A stretch of 64,000 nucleotides of DNA from assembly GCA_963764695.1 (NCBI GenBank), contig CAVXTW010000003.1:310001-374000 (forward strand), written 5' to 3'. This DNA comes from DATFRY01 sp963764695. GTDB taxonomy: Bacteria > Myxococcota_A > Polyangia > Haliangiales > Haliangiaceae. The position numbers and the translations under genes are program-made. This document shows positions 18,153 through 26,634 of this stretch, one piece after another; position 1 is the first letter of the stretch; each line of letters starts with the position of its first letter. The notes beneath the pieces were generated by a model that searched no databases, was not told the origin of the DNA, and worked only from the letters and a program-made list of their open reading frames with translations.

Positions 18153-20753
18153 ATGCGTCGAGCGGCCCTGGTCGCCGTCATGTCCTTCATGCTCCCCGTC
18201 GCCGCGCGGGCCGACCGCACCGTGTCGGGCACCGTGTTCGTCGATGTCGACGGCGATGCGCTTCTGTCCGCGCCGGACCGCGTGTTCGCCGACGGTGTCG
18301 TGTTCTGGGAGACCACGCACGACGCGCCGCTCGACCCGCTCGGTGCTTACTCGCTGTCGGTGCCGGAGCGCGCGGGCATCGTCTGGGTGCTTGCACGCGA
18401 TGGCCTCGATCCCGGGCCGTTCTGGGCCGAGGTCCCGGCCGGCGGCGATCGCACGGTCAACCTCGCGGTGCGTCCGCTATCGCGCACCGGCCCGCTCACC
18501 TTCGTGGTGGCGTCCGACACGCACGCCGGCATCCACGGCATGCCGGCCTCCGATCAGGTGTTCGCGCTGCAGCAGGCAACGGATCTGGAGCCGCGGCCGC
18601 ACTTCATCGCGGTGACCGGCGACATCACGCAGTCCAACAAGCCGGAGCAGTTCGCCACCGTGCTGGCCGCCGCCGCCGCGATCGACACGCCGTACGTGCC
18701 GGTGCCGGGCAACCACGACTGGTACGACGGCGGCGCCGCGTATCGCATGCACCTGGGCCCGCCCACCTACGCCTTCAATGCCGGCGGCGCGCACTTCATC
18801 GTGCTCAACGACGCGGCCTCCTTCGACGAGCGCACGCGCTTCGTCGACCGCGACATGGCGCTGCTGAACGCCGATGCGACCGTGGTGGCGCTGATGCACG
18901 CACCGCCCGGCGAGGAGCTTGTCGCCGCGCTGGCCGGGCGCGGCGTCAACGCCCTGCTCACCGGCCACATGCACAGCAACCGCGTGCTGCGCCACGACGG
19001 GCTGGTCGAGTACAACACCGAGCCGCTGGCGATGGGCGGCATGGACCTGACGCCGGCCGGCTATCGCGTCTTCTCGCTGGCCGCCGACGGAGATCTGGCC
19101 AGCTCGCACAGGACGCTGGTCAACCGCCCGGTGCTGCGCATCGTGGCCCCGACCGCCGATCAGATCGCGCCGCGCTGCCGCGTGCCGCTGGTCGTGGCGG
19201 TCGAGGCGGGCACCGCCGTGAGGTCGCTGGCGGTCCGTGCCGACGGCATCGATGCAGTGACGCTGGCACATGCGGGCGGCTGGGCCCACGCCGCCGGGCC
19301 GCTGCGCCTGTGCGAGCCGGGCGCCCATCGCATCGAGGTCGAGGCGGTCCTGGCCGACGGCTACCGGCTGACCGACGCGGTCAACGTGGAGGTCGGCGAC
19401 CCACCCGCGGTCGGCGAGCTGGGCGAGTGGGCGGCGCTGTCCGGATCGTCTCGCCACCTGGGCTGGTCACCGGTGGAGACCGGGTTTCCGCTGCGCACGC
19501 AGTGGGTGGCCAGCGCCGGCGGTCACGTCCAGGGCGCGCCGGTCCTGGCGGGCGGCCGCGTGTTCGTGCCGGTGTCGGATCTGGCCGCCGGCAATGATGG
19601 CGGTGTGGCGGCGTTCGATGCGATCACGGGAGAGATGCTGTGGCAGCGACGCATCGGCGCGGCGGTGCGCAACGCGCCGGCCGCCGGTGACGGCGTGGTC
19701 GTGTTCGCCGGGCTCGACGGCAGCGTGAACGCCGTCGACGCGGCCACCGGCGAGGAGCGCTGGACCGCGGCGCTGGCCCCGTGGGCGGTGCCGAGCTCGC
19801 GCAGCCTCTACGCCGCGCCGATCATCGAGGACGGCGTTGTCTACGCCGGCGGCGGACGCGAGCTGGCCGCCTTCGAGCTGCAGACCGGCGAGGTGCTGTG
19901 GAGCGTGTCGCCGATCGAGCCAGGAGTCGGCGAGCTGGAGTCGCATGCCAGCCCGGCGCTCGCCGACGGACTGCTGGTGACCGCGTTCGATCGCGGACAG
20001 GAGGGCGTGATGGCGTTCGACGCCGGCACCGGCGAGATGGTCTGGCAGACCGGGCCGGAGCTGGCGCAGGGCATCCAGGGCTCACCCGCCATCGGCGACC
20101 GCACCGTGTACGTGGTCAACGAGCGGACCGACGTGTACGCACTCGATCTGGAGAGCGGCCGCACGCTGTGGTCGACCCGGCTCGATCCGGCCGGCTTCGA
20201 CTGGGCCTGCTGGTCAGCGGCCACGCCGGCGCTTCACGACGGCGTCCTGTACGTGGCCACGCAGACCGGCGCGCTGTTCGCGCTCGACGCCGGCTCGGGC
20301 CGCATCCGCTGGTCGGCCCCGGCCGGCAGACCGATCATCCGCACCACGCACTACCGCGGCGAGGTGCCGGCCTTCGGCGCTGCGCCGGCGCTCACCCCGG
20401 GCCTCGTGTGGACCGCCAGTCCCGACGGCATCGTGCGCGCGCTGTCGGCCCGCGACGGCCGCGAGCTGTGGTTCTCGGATCTCGGCGTGCCGGTTCTGTC
20501 GAGCCCGGTGCCGGCGGGCGGCCTGATGTTCGTGGCCAGCTTCGACGGCACCGTGCGCGCGTTCGCCCCCGGCCCCGACATCGATCTGCCCGACGAGGGC
20601 GGTTGCGGCGTGGGCGGCGGATCCGGCGTCAGCCCGGCGGCCGCGCTGGCCCTGCTGCTGCTGCTGCGACGATGGCCCGGTCGATCTCGTCTTGTGGTGT
20701 CTCGATCACCCAGCCGCCGAAGTCGTCGAACGAGGCGCGGAAGGCGCGGATGA
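18153..20753 (+). CDS. Secreted metallophosphoesterase with PQQ-like beta-propeller and MYXO-CTERM-like tail
   Basis: An 866-residue exported protein. Signal peptide MRRAALVAVMSFMLPVAARA is followed by a SdrD-B/carboxypeptidase-regulatory-like domain (about 22-105), then a calcineurin-type phosphoesterase: SDTHAG (about 119), TGDITQSN, GNHDWYDG (about 185), MHAPPGEE and TGHMHSN (about 270), the full metal-ligand set. Residues about 430-810 are a PQQ/BamB-like propeller with repeats such as AFDAITGEMLWQR, AVDAATGEERW and ALDLESGRTLWST. Near the end, GCGVGGGSGVSPAAALALLLLLRRW resembles a MYXO-CTERM sorting signal (Cys, hydrophobic helix, Arg), which should end the protein. Instead 27 Arg-rich residues follow and the frame overlaps the convergent gene by 125 bp, so a lost stop is suspected. 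Substrate unknown. Confidence 0.85.
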   Translation: MRRAALVAVMSFMLPVAARADRTVSGTVFVDVDGDALLSAPDRVFADGVVFWETTHDAPLDPLGAYSLSVPERAGIVWVLARDGLDPGPFWAEVPAGGDRTVNLAVRPLSRTGPLTFVVASDTHAGIHGMPASDQVFALQQATDLEPRPHFIAVTGDITQSNKPEQFATVLAAAAAIDTPYVPVPGNHDWYDGGAAYRMHLGPPTYAFNAGGAHFIVLNDAASFDERTRFVDRDMALLNADATVVALMHAPPGEELVAALAGRGVNALLTGHMHSNRVLRHDGLVEYNTEPLAMGGMDLTPAGYRVFSLAADGDLASSHRTLVNRPVLRIVAPTADQIAPRCRVPLVVAVEAGTAVRSLAVRADGIDAVTLAHAGGWAHAAGPLRLCEPGAHRIEVEAVLADGYRLTDAVNVEVGDPPAVGELGEWAALSGSSRHLGWSPVETGFPLRTQWVASAGGHVQGAPVLAGGRVFVPVSDLAAGNDGGVAAFDAITGEMLWQRRIGAAVRNAPAAGDGVVVFAGLDGSVNAVDAATGEERWTAALAPWAVPSSRSLYAAPIIEDGVVYAGGGRELAAFELQTGEVLWSVSPIEPGVGELESHASPALADGLLVTAFDRGQEGVMAFDAGTGEMVWQTGPELAQGIQGSPAIGDRTVYVVNERTDVYALDLESGRTLWSTRLDPAGFDWACWSAATPALHDGVLYVATQTGALFALDAGSGRIRWSAPAGRPIIRTTHYRGEVPAFGAAPALTPGLVWTASPDGIVRALSARDGRELWFSDLGVPVLSSPVPAGGLMFVASFDGTVRAFAPGPDIDLPDEGGCGVGGGSGVSPAAALALLLLLRRWPGRSRLVVSRSPSRRSRRTRRGRRG

Positions 20754-21618
20754 ACTCGCCCAGCGGCTCGCCGACGAGACCGGGCACCAGCTGCATGACC
20801 CGCTTGCCGCTGAACTTGGCGGCCACCGCGACCGCGCGCGCCTCGGCGGCCCGCTCGCGCTCGATCTGCGCCGCGAGGTCGGCGTCCGGGAACGCGGCGA
20901 TGACCAGCGGGAGATACGCGCTGCGCTCCTCGAACTGGAAGCGGCGCTCGATGCCGCGCTCGCGCAGGTAGGCCACGAAGCGCTGCACGCTGGGCCGCAC
21001 CTGGGCTCGCCGGGCCAGGTCGCCGCGGACATCGAGGTACGGCGCCACCGAGAAGTACGGCGAGGCGACCACCCAGTCGAACACCGCCTCCAGCGAGCCG
21101 AACCCGGCCTGCCACTGCGCGTGATCGAGACCGAGGAAGGCGCACACCGGGGCGAGCTCGCGGCTGAGCTCGAGATCGGCCACGTAGTTGCCGCCGGCAC
21201 GCCGGTACACGTAGGCCAGGCCGCGCTCGCCCCACTTGAGCTCGAACCGCCGGCACATGCGGCCGATGAAGTTGCCGACGTCGTTGAACGACATGAAGTC
21301 GTACTGCGTGTCGAGGTAGCCGGCCGGCACGGTGAAGAAGTCGGTCTGCAGGCCGCGATAGTTGGTCGAGTAGACGTGGCCGACCGACTTGACGCCGGTG
21401 ATGCCCAGGTCGGCCACGAAGCGCTCGCGCAGCCGGTCCCAGTCCGGCCGGCTCGCCACCAGCACATCCATGTCGCCGAAGTCGGGCTTGTCGCCGTAGA
21501 AGCGGGGGATGCGGTACGCGCCGGGGATGACACCGTCGAGGTAGCGTCGCACCTCCGCCTCGCGCTCGAGATACTCGGCGCGCGGCATGCGCGGCAGGTC
21601 GAACAGCTTTCCTCCCAT
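20629..21618 (-). CDS. Nucleotidyltransferase-like protein
   Basis: A 329-residue protein I can place only by motif. GDKPDFGDMDVLVASR (residues 42-57) resembles the G-[S/D]-x-D-x-D active site of minimal nucleotidyltransferases, and its position near the N-terminus fits; further acidic strands include GLQTDFFTVP. The middle is helical and rich in aromatic residues, and no membrane segment is seen. It starts 7 bp after the TlpA-like lipoprotein gene, so the two are probably co-transcribed. The last residues overlap the convergent phosphoesterase frame. Confidence 0.5.
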   Translation of the reverse strand: MGGKLFDLPRMPRAEYLEREAEVRRYLDGVIPGAYRIPRFYGDKPDFGDMDVLVASRPDWDRLRERFVADLGITGVKSVGHVYSTNYRGLQTDFFTVPAGYLDTQYDFMSFNDVGNFIGRMCRRFELKWGERGLAYVYRRAGGNYVADLELSRELAPVCAFLGLDHAQWQAGFGSLEAVFDWVVASPYFSVAPYLDVRGDLARRAQVRPSVQRFVAYLRERGIERRFQFEERSAYLPLVIAAFPDADLAAQIERERAAEARAVAVAAKFSGKRVMQLVPGLVGEPLGEFIRAFRASFDDFGGWVIETPQDEIDRAIVAAAAAGPARPPG

Positions 21619-21625
21619 GGCGCTC

Positions 21626-22891
21626 TCAGAGGCCGGCCCGCTCGAGGGCCCTGCCGAAGCCGGCCCGCGAGCGCGCGCCCATGAACACCGCGGCGATGCC
21701 GCCCTCGCGGTCGATGATGATGCTGCTCGGGTAGCCGACCACGCGGTACTTCTCGAACGACCGGCGCTCCGGGTCCATGACGATCGGAAACGCGTAGCGG
21801 TTCTTCTGCGCGTACTCGCGAACCGCGGCCACGTCGTCGTCGGTGACGGCGAGGACGACCAGCCCGCGGTTCACCGACTGCCGGTACAGCTCGTCGAGCG
21901 CCGGCATCTCGCGGCGACAGGGCGGGCACCAGGTGGCCCAGAAGTTGAGCAGCACGACCTTGCCGCGCAGCTCCTGCAGCCGGACCTTCGATCCATCGAG
22001 GGCGGTCAGCGTGACGTCGAAATCGCGATTGAGGCGCGACATCAGATCTTGTAGAAGCAGCCGCGCCTCGAGCGACGAGTCTGCAGGCGGCTGCACGCCG
22101 GCCTCGCGCACCAGGCTGGCCGCACCGCTGTAGAACATGGGCAGGCTGGTCCGGCGGATCTGGCGGCAAGCCGGATCGCCGCAGGTCTTGACCCATGCGA
22201 ACAGCCTGGCCGCCGTGAGGGCGAGCTGCGGGAAGACCGGTGTGTCGTCGATCCTGGCGCTCTGGTCGAACAGCCGGCTGAACACCTGGAGCGAGGCGAT
22301 GCTGTTGTCGAGTCGGGGCAGCTGCTCCTCTGCCTCGGCGAGGGCCCAGGCGCGCTGCACCGGCACGAGGTCGTCGCGAGGCAAGAGCGACACCACGCCC
22401 CAGAGGCGGCTGGCAGGGCTCTTCTCACGACGGATGGCGCCGATGACCTTCTCGCCGAGCATCCTGTCGTAGTCGGGCCGCTTCTCCTGCGGGGGCTCCG
22501 GCGCCTCCGGTTCGCCCGGCCCGGCCTCGGGCAGCACCGCGGTCCGGCTGGCCTCGATCTTCAGCAGCGCGGCCTGAGCCAGGATGCGGTCGCGGTAGAT
22601 GAACGACGCCGGATCCCGCGCGGCGACGTCGATCGCCTCGAGCAGGATCGGCCGGCCCAGACCGGCGTGGCTCTTCCCGAAAAGCTCCACGGCGCGCAGC
22701 AGGGTGTCGAGGCGCAGCTCGACCGGCTCGGTGGCGGCGACCTCGCGGATCTTGCCGGCCAGGCGGCGCAGCTCCGGGTCGGCAGTCGCAGGCCGTGACG
22801 CGGGCGCCGGCGCCGCCACATCGGCGGGCTTGCCGTTCGCGCAGCCGGCCAGCATCAGGCAGAGAACCGTCGAGAACACAGGTGCGCGCAT
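21626..22891 (-). CDS. TlpA/ResA-like thioredoxin-fold lipoprotein
   Basis: A 421-residue lipoprotein; the signal MRAPVFSTVLCLMLAGC ends in lipobox LAGC. A helical N-terminal region of about 270 residues (LRRLAGKIREVAATEPVELRL, LPRDDLVPVQRAWALAEA) is unassigned. The C-terminal 150 residues are a thioredoxin fold of the TlpA/AhpC-TSA type: VRLQELRGKVVLLNFWATWC with redox WCPPC at about 320-324 and the cis-Pro loop VVGYPSSIIIDREG. It probably reduces or isomerises disulfides in the envelope. An upstream ATG (22912) is possible but has its purine tract directly abutting. Confidence 0.85.
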   Translation of the reverse strand: MRAPVFSTVLCLMLAGCANGKPADVAAPAPASRPATADPELRRLAGKIREVAATEPVELRLDTLLRAVELFGKSHAGLGRPILLEAIDVAARDPASFIYRDRILAQAALLKIEASRTAVLPEAGPGEPEAPEPPQEKRPDYDRMLGEKVIGAIRREKSPASRLWGVVSLLPRDDLVPVQRAWALAEAEEQLPRLDNSIASLQVFSRLFDQSARIDDTPVFPQLALTAARLFAWVKTCGDPACRQIRRTSLPMFYSGAASLVREAGVQPPADSSLEARLLLQDLMSRLNRDFDVTLTALDGSKVRLQELRGKVVLLNFWATWCPPCRREMPALDELYRQSVNRGLVVLAVTDDDVAAVREYAQKNRYAFPIVMDPERRSFEKYRVVGYPSSIIIDREGGIAAVFMGARSRAGFGRALERAGL

Positions 22892-22940
22892 CGCCCGGCA
22901 TTCTCGCACCATCTCCTCGAGGGGTGCGCGCCCGGCGTGT

Positions 22941-22946
22941 TAGAAC
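22941..22946 (+). promoter_or_regulatory. -10-like TAGAAC ahead of the STAS-like gene
   Basis: TAGAAC ends 7 nt before the GTG at 22954. It fits the short-spacing promoter pattern of the window and supports that start over GTG 22972, which has AGGGGA upstream. Confidence 0.35.
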
Positions 22947-22953
22947 TGGGGAT

Positions 22954-23397
22954 GTGCGGCCAGGGGACGAGGTGAGGTTCGAGGGCGTGAGCTGCTCGCT
23001 GTCGATCCGCTGGCCCGCTCCGTTCGTCGTCGTCATCGCGATCGAGGGCACCGACACCGGCGAGCTGGGCGAGGCGCCGTTCCTGGCCCTCGAGGCCGAC
23101 GTCGCCGGGCCGGGCCGCATCCAGCTGTTCGTCGACGCCCGCGCCACCCGCGCTGCCTCGATGCATGTCAGCAAGGACTGGGCGCTGTGGCTGGCCCGCC
23201 ACCGCGATCGCATGCACCACATCAGCATGCTGACCGCGTCGCGGTTCGTGCAGCTGACCGCCGATTTCGTGCGCAACTTCGCCGAGCTCGGCTCGCTCAT
23301 GCGCATCTATTCCGACCCGGCCGCCTTCGAGGGCGCGCTGTCCAACGCGGTCGGCAACGCCCTGGCGGCGCTCGAAGATCGGCCGCCTGGCCGGTAG
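22954..23397 (+). CDS. STAS/SpoIIAA-like single-domain protein
   Basis: A 147-residue cytosolic protein. The strand-helix pattern CSLSIRWPAPFVVVIAIEG, IQLFVDARATRAASMHVSKDWALWLARHR, HHISMLTASRFVQLTADFV resembles proteins with a STAS/SpoIIAA-like fold that lack the classic phosphoacceptor motif (here FVDARA). No partner kinase is adjacent. It is divergent from the TlpA-like lipoprotein. The start is uncertain between GTG 22954 and GTG 22972. Confidence 0.5.
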   Translation: MRPGDEVRFEGVSCSLSIRWPAPFVVVIAIEGTDTGELGEAPFLALEADVAGPGRIQLFVDARATRAASMHVSKDWALWLARHRDRMHHISMLTASRFVQLTADFVRNFAELGSLMRIYSDPAAFEGALSNAVGNALAALEDRPPGR

Positions 23398-23416
23398 CTG
23401 GGGGACCGGGCGACGA

Positions 23417-24169
23417 CTACGCGTCGGGCCGGCGATCCGCGCGCGGCAGCGCGGAGGTCCAGGCGTCGATGCGATCGGCCACCTGCTCCCAGCCGCGGTC
23501 GAGCATCATGTTGTGGCCGAGCCCGGAGAAGATCTCCGCCTCGGTGCGATACGCGCGGGCCGTGCGCTGCACCTGGGGCACGCTGAAGATCGGGTCGCGC
23601 TCGGCGCCCAGCACCAGGAGCGGCACCTGCACCCGCTTCGGCCGCACCCGGGCGAGCAAGAGCATGTCGAGGAAGGCCGGATACGACTCGTCCTGGATGC
23701 GCTCGAAGCAGCGCTCGACGATCTCGGCGGGTGTGCTCTCGGTGAACATGAGGTCGCGCACCAGCGCGGAGGTGGCCAGGATCGGGCCGAGCCGGAGGAA
23801 CAGGTTCGCCTTGAGAAAGGCCAGCGGATGGCGAACGGCGAGGCGCGCGGCGGCCCGCACGACGCCCCACGGCGGCGCCGACGCCATCAGCACGCCGCCG
23901 GCGGCGCGGCCGCCCTCGAGGAACTTCTGCACCACGAAGCCGCCCATCGAGTGACCGACGAGGACGGGCGGCTCGGTGCACTCGCCCACCGCGCTGCGCA
24001 CGTCGGCCACGTAATCGCGGATGCGGTGCCAGATGCGCCCCGGCGGTTGATCGTGTCCCCGCAGCGGAGCCGCGCGCACCACGTGCCCGCGCTCGGCCAG
24101 CCGCGCCGCGAAATCTGCCCAGCACCACTTCCCGTGCCAGGCCCCGTGCACCAGAACGATCTGGGCCAT
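23417..24169 (-). CDS. Alpha/beta hydrolase (serine nucleophile)
   Basis: A 250-residue alpha/beta hydrolase of the small, lid-bearing type. HGAWHGKWCW forms the oxyanion region, GHSMGG is the nucleophile elbow, LVLGAERDPIFS holds the acid Asp and GLGHNMMLD the catalytic His. The layout is close to plant-type esterases and salicylate-esterase-like proteins, but the substrate cannot be told. TAGACT lies 12 nt before ATG 24169 with GGGGAG between. It is followed downstream by a convergent gene. Confidence 0.85.
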   Translation of the reverse strand: MAQIVLVHGAWHGKWCWADFAARLAERGHVVRAAPLRGHDQPPGRIWHRIRDYVADVRSAVGECTEPPVLVGHSMGGFVVQKFLEGGRAAGGVLMASAPPWGVVRAAARLAVRHPLAFLKANLFLRLGPILATSALVRDLMFTESTPAEIVERCFERIQDESYPAFLDMLLLARVRPKRVQVPLLVLGAERDPIFSVPQVQRTARAYRTEAEIFSGLGHNMMLDRGWEQVADRIDAWTSALPRADRRPDA

Positions 24170-24233
24170 CTCCCCGGCGGCAGTCTACCCCCGCGCCGAG
24201 GGCGGCGCCGCACGGATCTCGACCTCGCCGCGA

Positions 24234-25121
24234 TCAGGAGTGGCGGGCCCAGTGCTCGCGCAGCTTCTGATTCAGAAGCTCCGGGCGCTCCTCGGGCCAG
24301 AAGACCGGCGCCCCCTCGATCTCGACCACTTCCTCGACGCGCTGGAGGTTGTCCTTGAGCCAGTAGGCCCACTTCACCGGGAAGAAGGCGTCGCCCGTGC
24401 CCCACATCACGAGCGCCGGCGCCGGCAGCGCGCGCAGCTGCGGCGCGATCTCGATCAGGTCCGCGTTCGTCGTGGCAACGAAGTAGCCCAGCATCTGCGC
24501 GATGCGCGCCTCGGACTGCACCAGCGGTCTGACGTACGCGAACACCGCCTCGTCGGGCAGGCTCTTCACGTCGATGTAGAACGGCGCCATCGCGGTCCTG
24601 CCCACCGACGGGTTCTCCGCCGCGGCCTTCATCGTCTTGACCAGCATGCCGGACTCGATGAGCTGGCGGAGCTGCTGGGAGGCGGGGCCGTTCTCGTCGT
24701 AGTCGTGCACCTCGCAGTTGGTCAGGGTGAGCGTGCGGATGCGCTCCGGGTTGCGGGCCGCGAAGATCTGGGCGGCGCCGCCTCCGCTGTCGTTTCCGAC
24801 CAGATCGACCCGGTCGATGCCGAGCGCGTCGACGAAGGCACGCAGCATGGCCGCCTGGTGCTTCATGCCGAGCGGCTGGTCCGGCCTCATCTCGGTGTGG
24901 CCCATGCCCAGCGAATCCGGGGCGATGACGCGCCTCACGTCGGACAGCCCGGCCAGCTGGTGGCGCCACTGGAAGCCGTTGAGCACGGCGCCGTGGACGA
25001 ACAGCGCCGCCGGGCCCTGGCCTCGCTCGACGTAGGCGATGCGGCCGAAGTCGGTGTCGACGAACCTGCGCTCGGCGTCGAACTGCCGGGCAGAGAGGGT
25101 GGGAGCTTCGCGTGGTTCCAT
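24234..25121 (-). CDS. Alpha/beta hydrolase with Asp nucleophile (haloalkane dehalogenase-like)
   Basis: A 295-residue alpha/beta hydrolase. FVHGAVLNGFQWRHQ provides the oxyanion HG, and the elbow is GNDSGGG, placing Asp (not Ser) at the nucleophile position as in haloalkane dehalogenases and epoxide hydrolases. MWGTGDAFFP supplies an acid; no histidine sits in the usual final loop (the region reads EIEGAPVFWPEERPE), so activity is uncertain. AGGAGG precedes ATG 25121. It diverges from a TetR gene with a palindrome between, so TetR control is likely. Confidence 0.8.
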   Translation of the reverse strand: MEPREAPTLSARQFDAERRFVDTDFGRIAYVERGQGPAALFVHGAVLNGFQWRHQLAGLSDVRRVIAPDSLGMGHTEMRPDQPLGMKHQAAMLRAFVDALGIDRVDLVGNDSGGGAAQIFAARNPERIRTLTLTNCEVHDYDENGPASQQLRQLIESGMLVKTMKAAAENPSVGRTAMAPFYIDVKSLPDEAVFAYVRPLVQSEARIAQMLGYFVATTNADLIEIAPQLRALPAPALVMWGTGDAFFPVKWAYWLKDNLQRVEEVVEIEGAPVFWPEERPELLNQKLREHWARHS

Positions 25122-25166
25122 GAGGTCCTCCTGACGCGCTGATCGGCGCACGTCAGAAATAGGTCA

Positions 25167-25185
25167 CTTGACCAGTTCTGTCAAG
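25167..25185. promoter_or_regulatory. Candidate TetR operator CTTGAC-N7-GTCAAG
   Basis: CTTGAC (25167-25172) and GTCAAG (25180-25185) form a perfect dyad 45 bp upstream of the hydrolase start and 85 bp upstream of the TetR start. The position and symmetry suit a TetR-family dimer controlling both genes. The arm TTGAC could also serve as a -35. Confidence 0.6.
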
Positions 25186-25269
25186 CGCGACCCGACAGGC
25201 GGGCGGGCCGGTCGGTGGACATCGACTCCCGGGCGTGGGGAGCGCCCTGTAGGATGGGCGCCGAGGCAC

Positions 25270-25944
25270 ATGGCCAGACGATCGGCATCGAAGAACGGCG
25301 ACCAGAAGCCGGAGGCGACCAGGACCCGGCGGGCGCGGCCCGGCACCGCGGTCCAGGTCAAGGGCCAGCACCGCGCCCAGGAGATCCTGCAGGCGGCGCG
25401 GGCCGTGCTGATCAGCGAGGGATACCCGGCGCTGACCACGCGCAAGGTGGCCCAGCGGGTCGGCATCCGCCAGAGCAACGTGCAGTATTACTTCCCGGCC
25501 AAGGTCGACCTCGTGCGCGCGCTGTTCGAGGAGGCGATGGCGGAGAGCACGAAGGGACTGGCCCGGCGCATGGCGGAGGGCCGCATGACGCCGCGGCAGC
25601 GCCTGATCTGGACGCTTGACCAATTTCTGCGCTCGCAGGAGGCGCGCGAGGAGCAGATCTTCCTGCGCGAGCTGTGGGCGCTGTCGGCCCACGATCCGGA
25701 GGTGGCCGAGGTCATGAACGGCTTCTACCGGCGCTGGATCGACTTCGCGGCGGCCAACCTTCTCGCGGTCAACCCGTCCCTCGGGCTCCGCCGGGCCCAG
25801 CGCCGCGCCCTGTTGGTCGTGAGCCTGGTCGACGGCCTGTCCCTGTTCCGGGGCGAGGCCGGGGTCGATCATCCGTCGGTCAAGGGCATCGAGAGCGAGG
25901 TGCGAGCGGTCGTGCTGGCCCTGGCCGAGCGCGAGGAGCTCTGA
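25270..25944 (+). CDS. TetR-family transcriptional regulator
   Basis: A 224-residue regulator. After a basic tail of about 35 residues the helix-turn-helix is QEILQAARAVLISEGYPALTTRKVAQRVGIRQSNVQYYFPAKVDLVRALF, the usual TetR N-terminus; the C-terminal ligand domain is helical. ATG 25270 is preferred (TAGGAT lies 14 nt upstream). It is divergent from the dehalogenase-like gene, and the dyad at 25167-25185 is the likely shared operator. The ligand is unknown. Confidence 0.9.
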   Translation: MARRSASKNGDQKPEATRTRRARPGTAVQVKGQHRAQEILQAARAVLISEGYPALTTRKVAQRVGIRQSNVQYYFPAKVDLVRALFEEAMAESTKGLARRMAEGRMTPRQRLIWTLDQFLRSQEAREEQIFLRELWALSAHDPEVAEVMNGFYRRWIDFAAANLLAVNPSLGLRRAQRRALLVVSLVDGLSLFRGEAGVDHPSVKGIESEVRAVVLALAEREEL

Positions 25945-26082
25945 GCCCGGGGGGCTGCAGTTCCGGCAGTGGGCCCGGCCCACCCGGTCCGCTTCTCGGC
26001 GCCGTGGCGTCGTCGACGGCCTGGCCGCGTCGACAGCTGGTGCTGCGGCGCTCTCCGTCGGGTAAGCTGCCGTCGGAGCGAG

Positions 26083-26634
26083 ATGGATGCGCTCGCGCCA
26101 CATCGGGTCGCGGGATCGACGCTCGTGATGGGCGCGCTGGCCGTGTGCGCCTGCGGCTATCAGCCCGGCACGTTCGCCGGTGAAGCCAGCGGCGCGTTCG
26201 CCGGGGCGCGCGCGACGGTCGGCTGCCTCGACGTGTCGGTCGCCGGTCGGTGGAGCCCGGCCAGATCGACCGGCCAGACGGCGACCGGACAGACGGTCGT
26301 GGTCGACTTCGGCAACCGCTGCGATCGACCGGTCGTCGTCGACTTCACGAGCCTCCGCGCGTTCGGGCGCGACGCCGGCGGACGCGAGCACCGGCTGGCG
26401 ATCTACGACCCGCGCGGCGAGATCCGGCCGCTCAGCCTCGAGGCCCGCAGCGCCGGCCGCGAGGTGCTCGAGCTGCGGCGACAGGCGACCGCCGGCGCAA
26501 CCGCGGCCCGCGTGCGCTCGGCCTGCGTCGACGTCGGCCGCCTGACCCGCGACATGACCCCCGATGCAGCGCCGGCTCCGCGGTGGCTCTGCGTCTCGCG
26601 CCCGCGCCGGGGCCCGGCCCGGGAGGCATCATGA
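26083..26634 (+). CDS. Probable lipoprotein of unknown function
   Basis: A 183-residue protein starting at ATG 26083 with GGAGCGAG upstream and TAAGCT further up. The N-terminus MDALAPHRVAGSTLVMGALAVCACGY has a hydrophobic stretch and a VCAC sequence that could be a lipobox. The mature part (VGCLDVSVAG, VVVDFGNRCDRPVVVDFTSLRAF, RPLSLEARSAGREVLELRRQ, SACVDVGRL) is beta-rich with paired cysteines, like an immunoglobulin-like sandwich. Its stop overlaps the next start (ATGA), so translation is probably coupled. Confidence 0.65.
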   Translation: MDALAPHRVAGSTLVMGALAVCACGYQPGTFAGEASGAFAGARATVGCLDVSVAGRWSPARSTGQTATGQTVVVDFGNRCDRPVVVDFTSLRAFGRDAGGREHRLAIYDPRGEIRPLSLEARSAGREVLELRRQATAGATAARVRSACVDVGRLTRDMTPDAAPAPRWLCVSRPRRGPAREAS

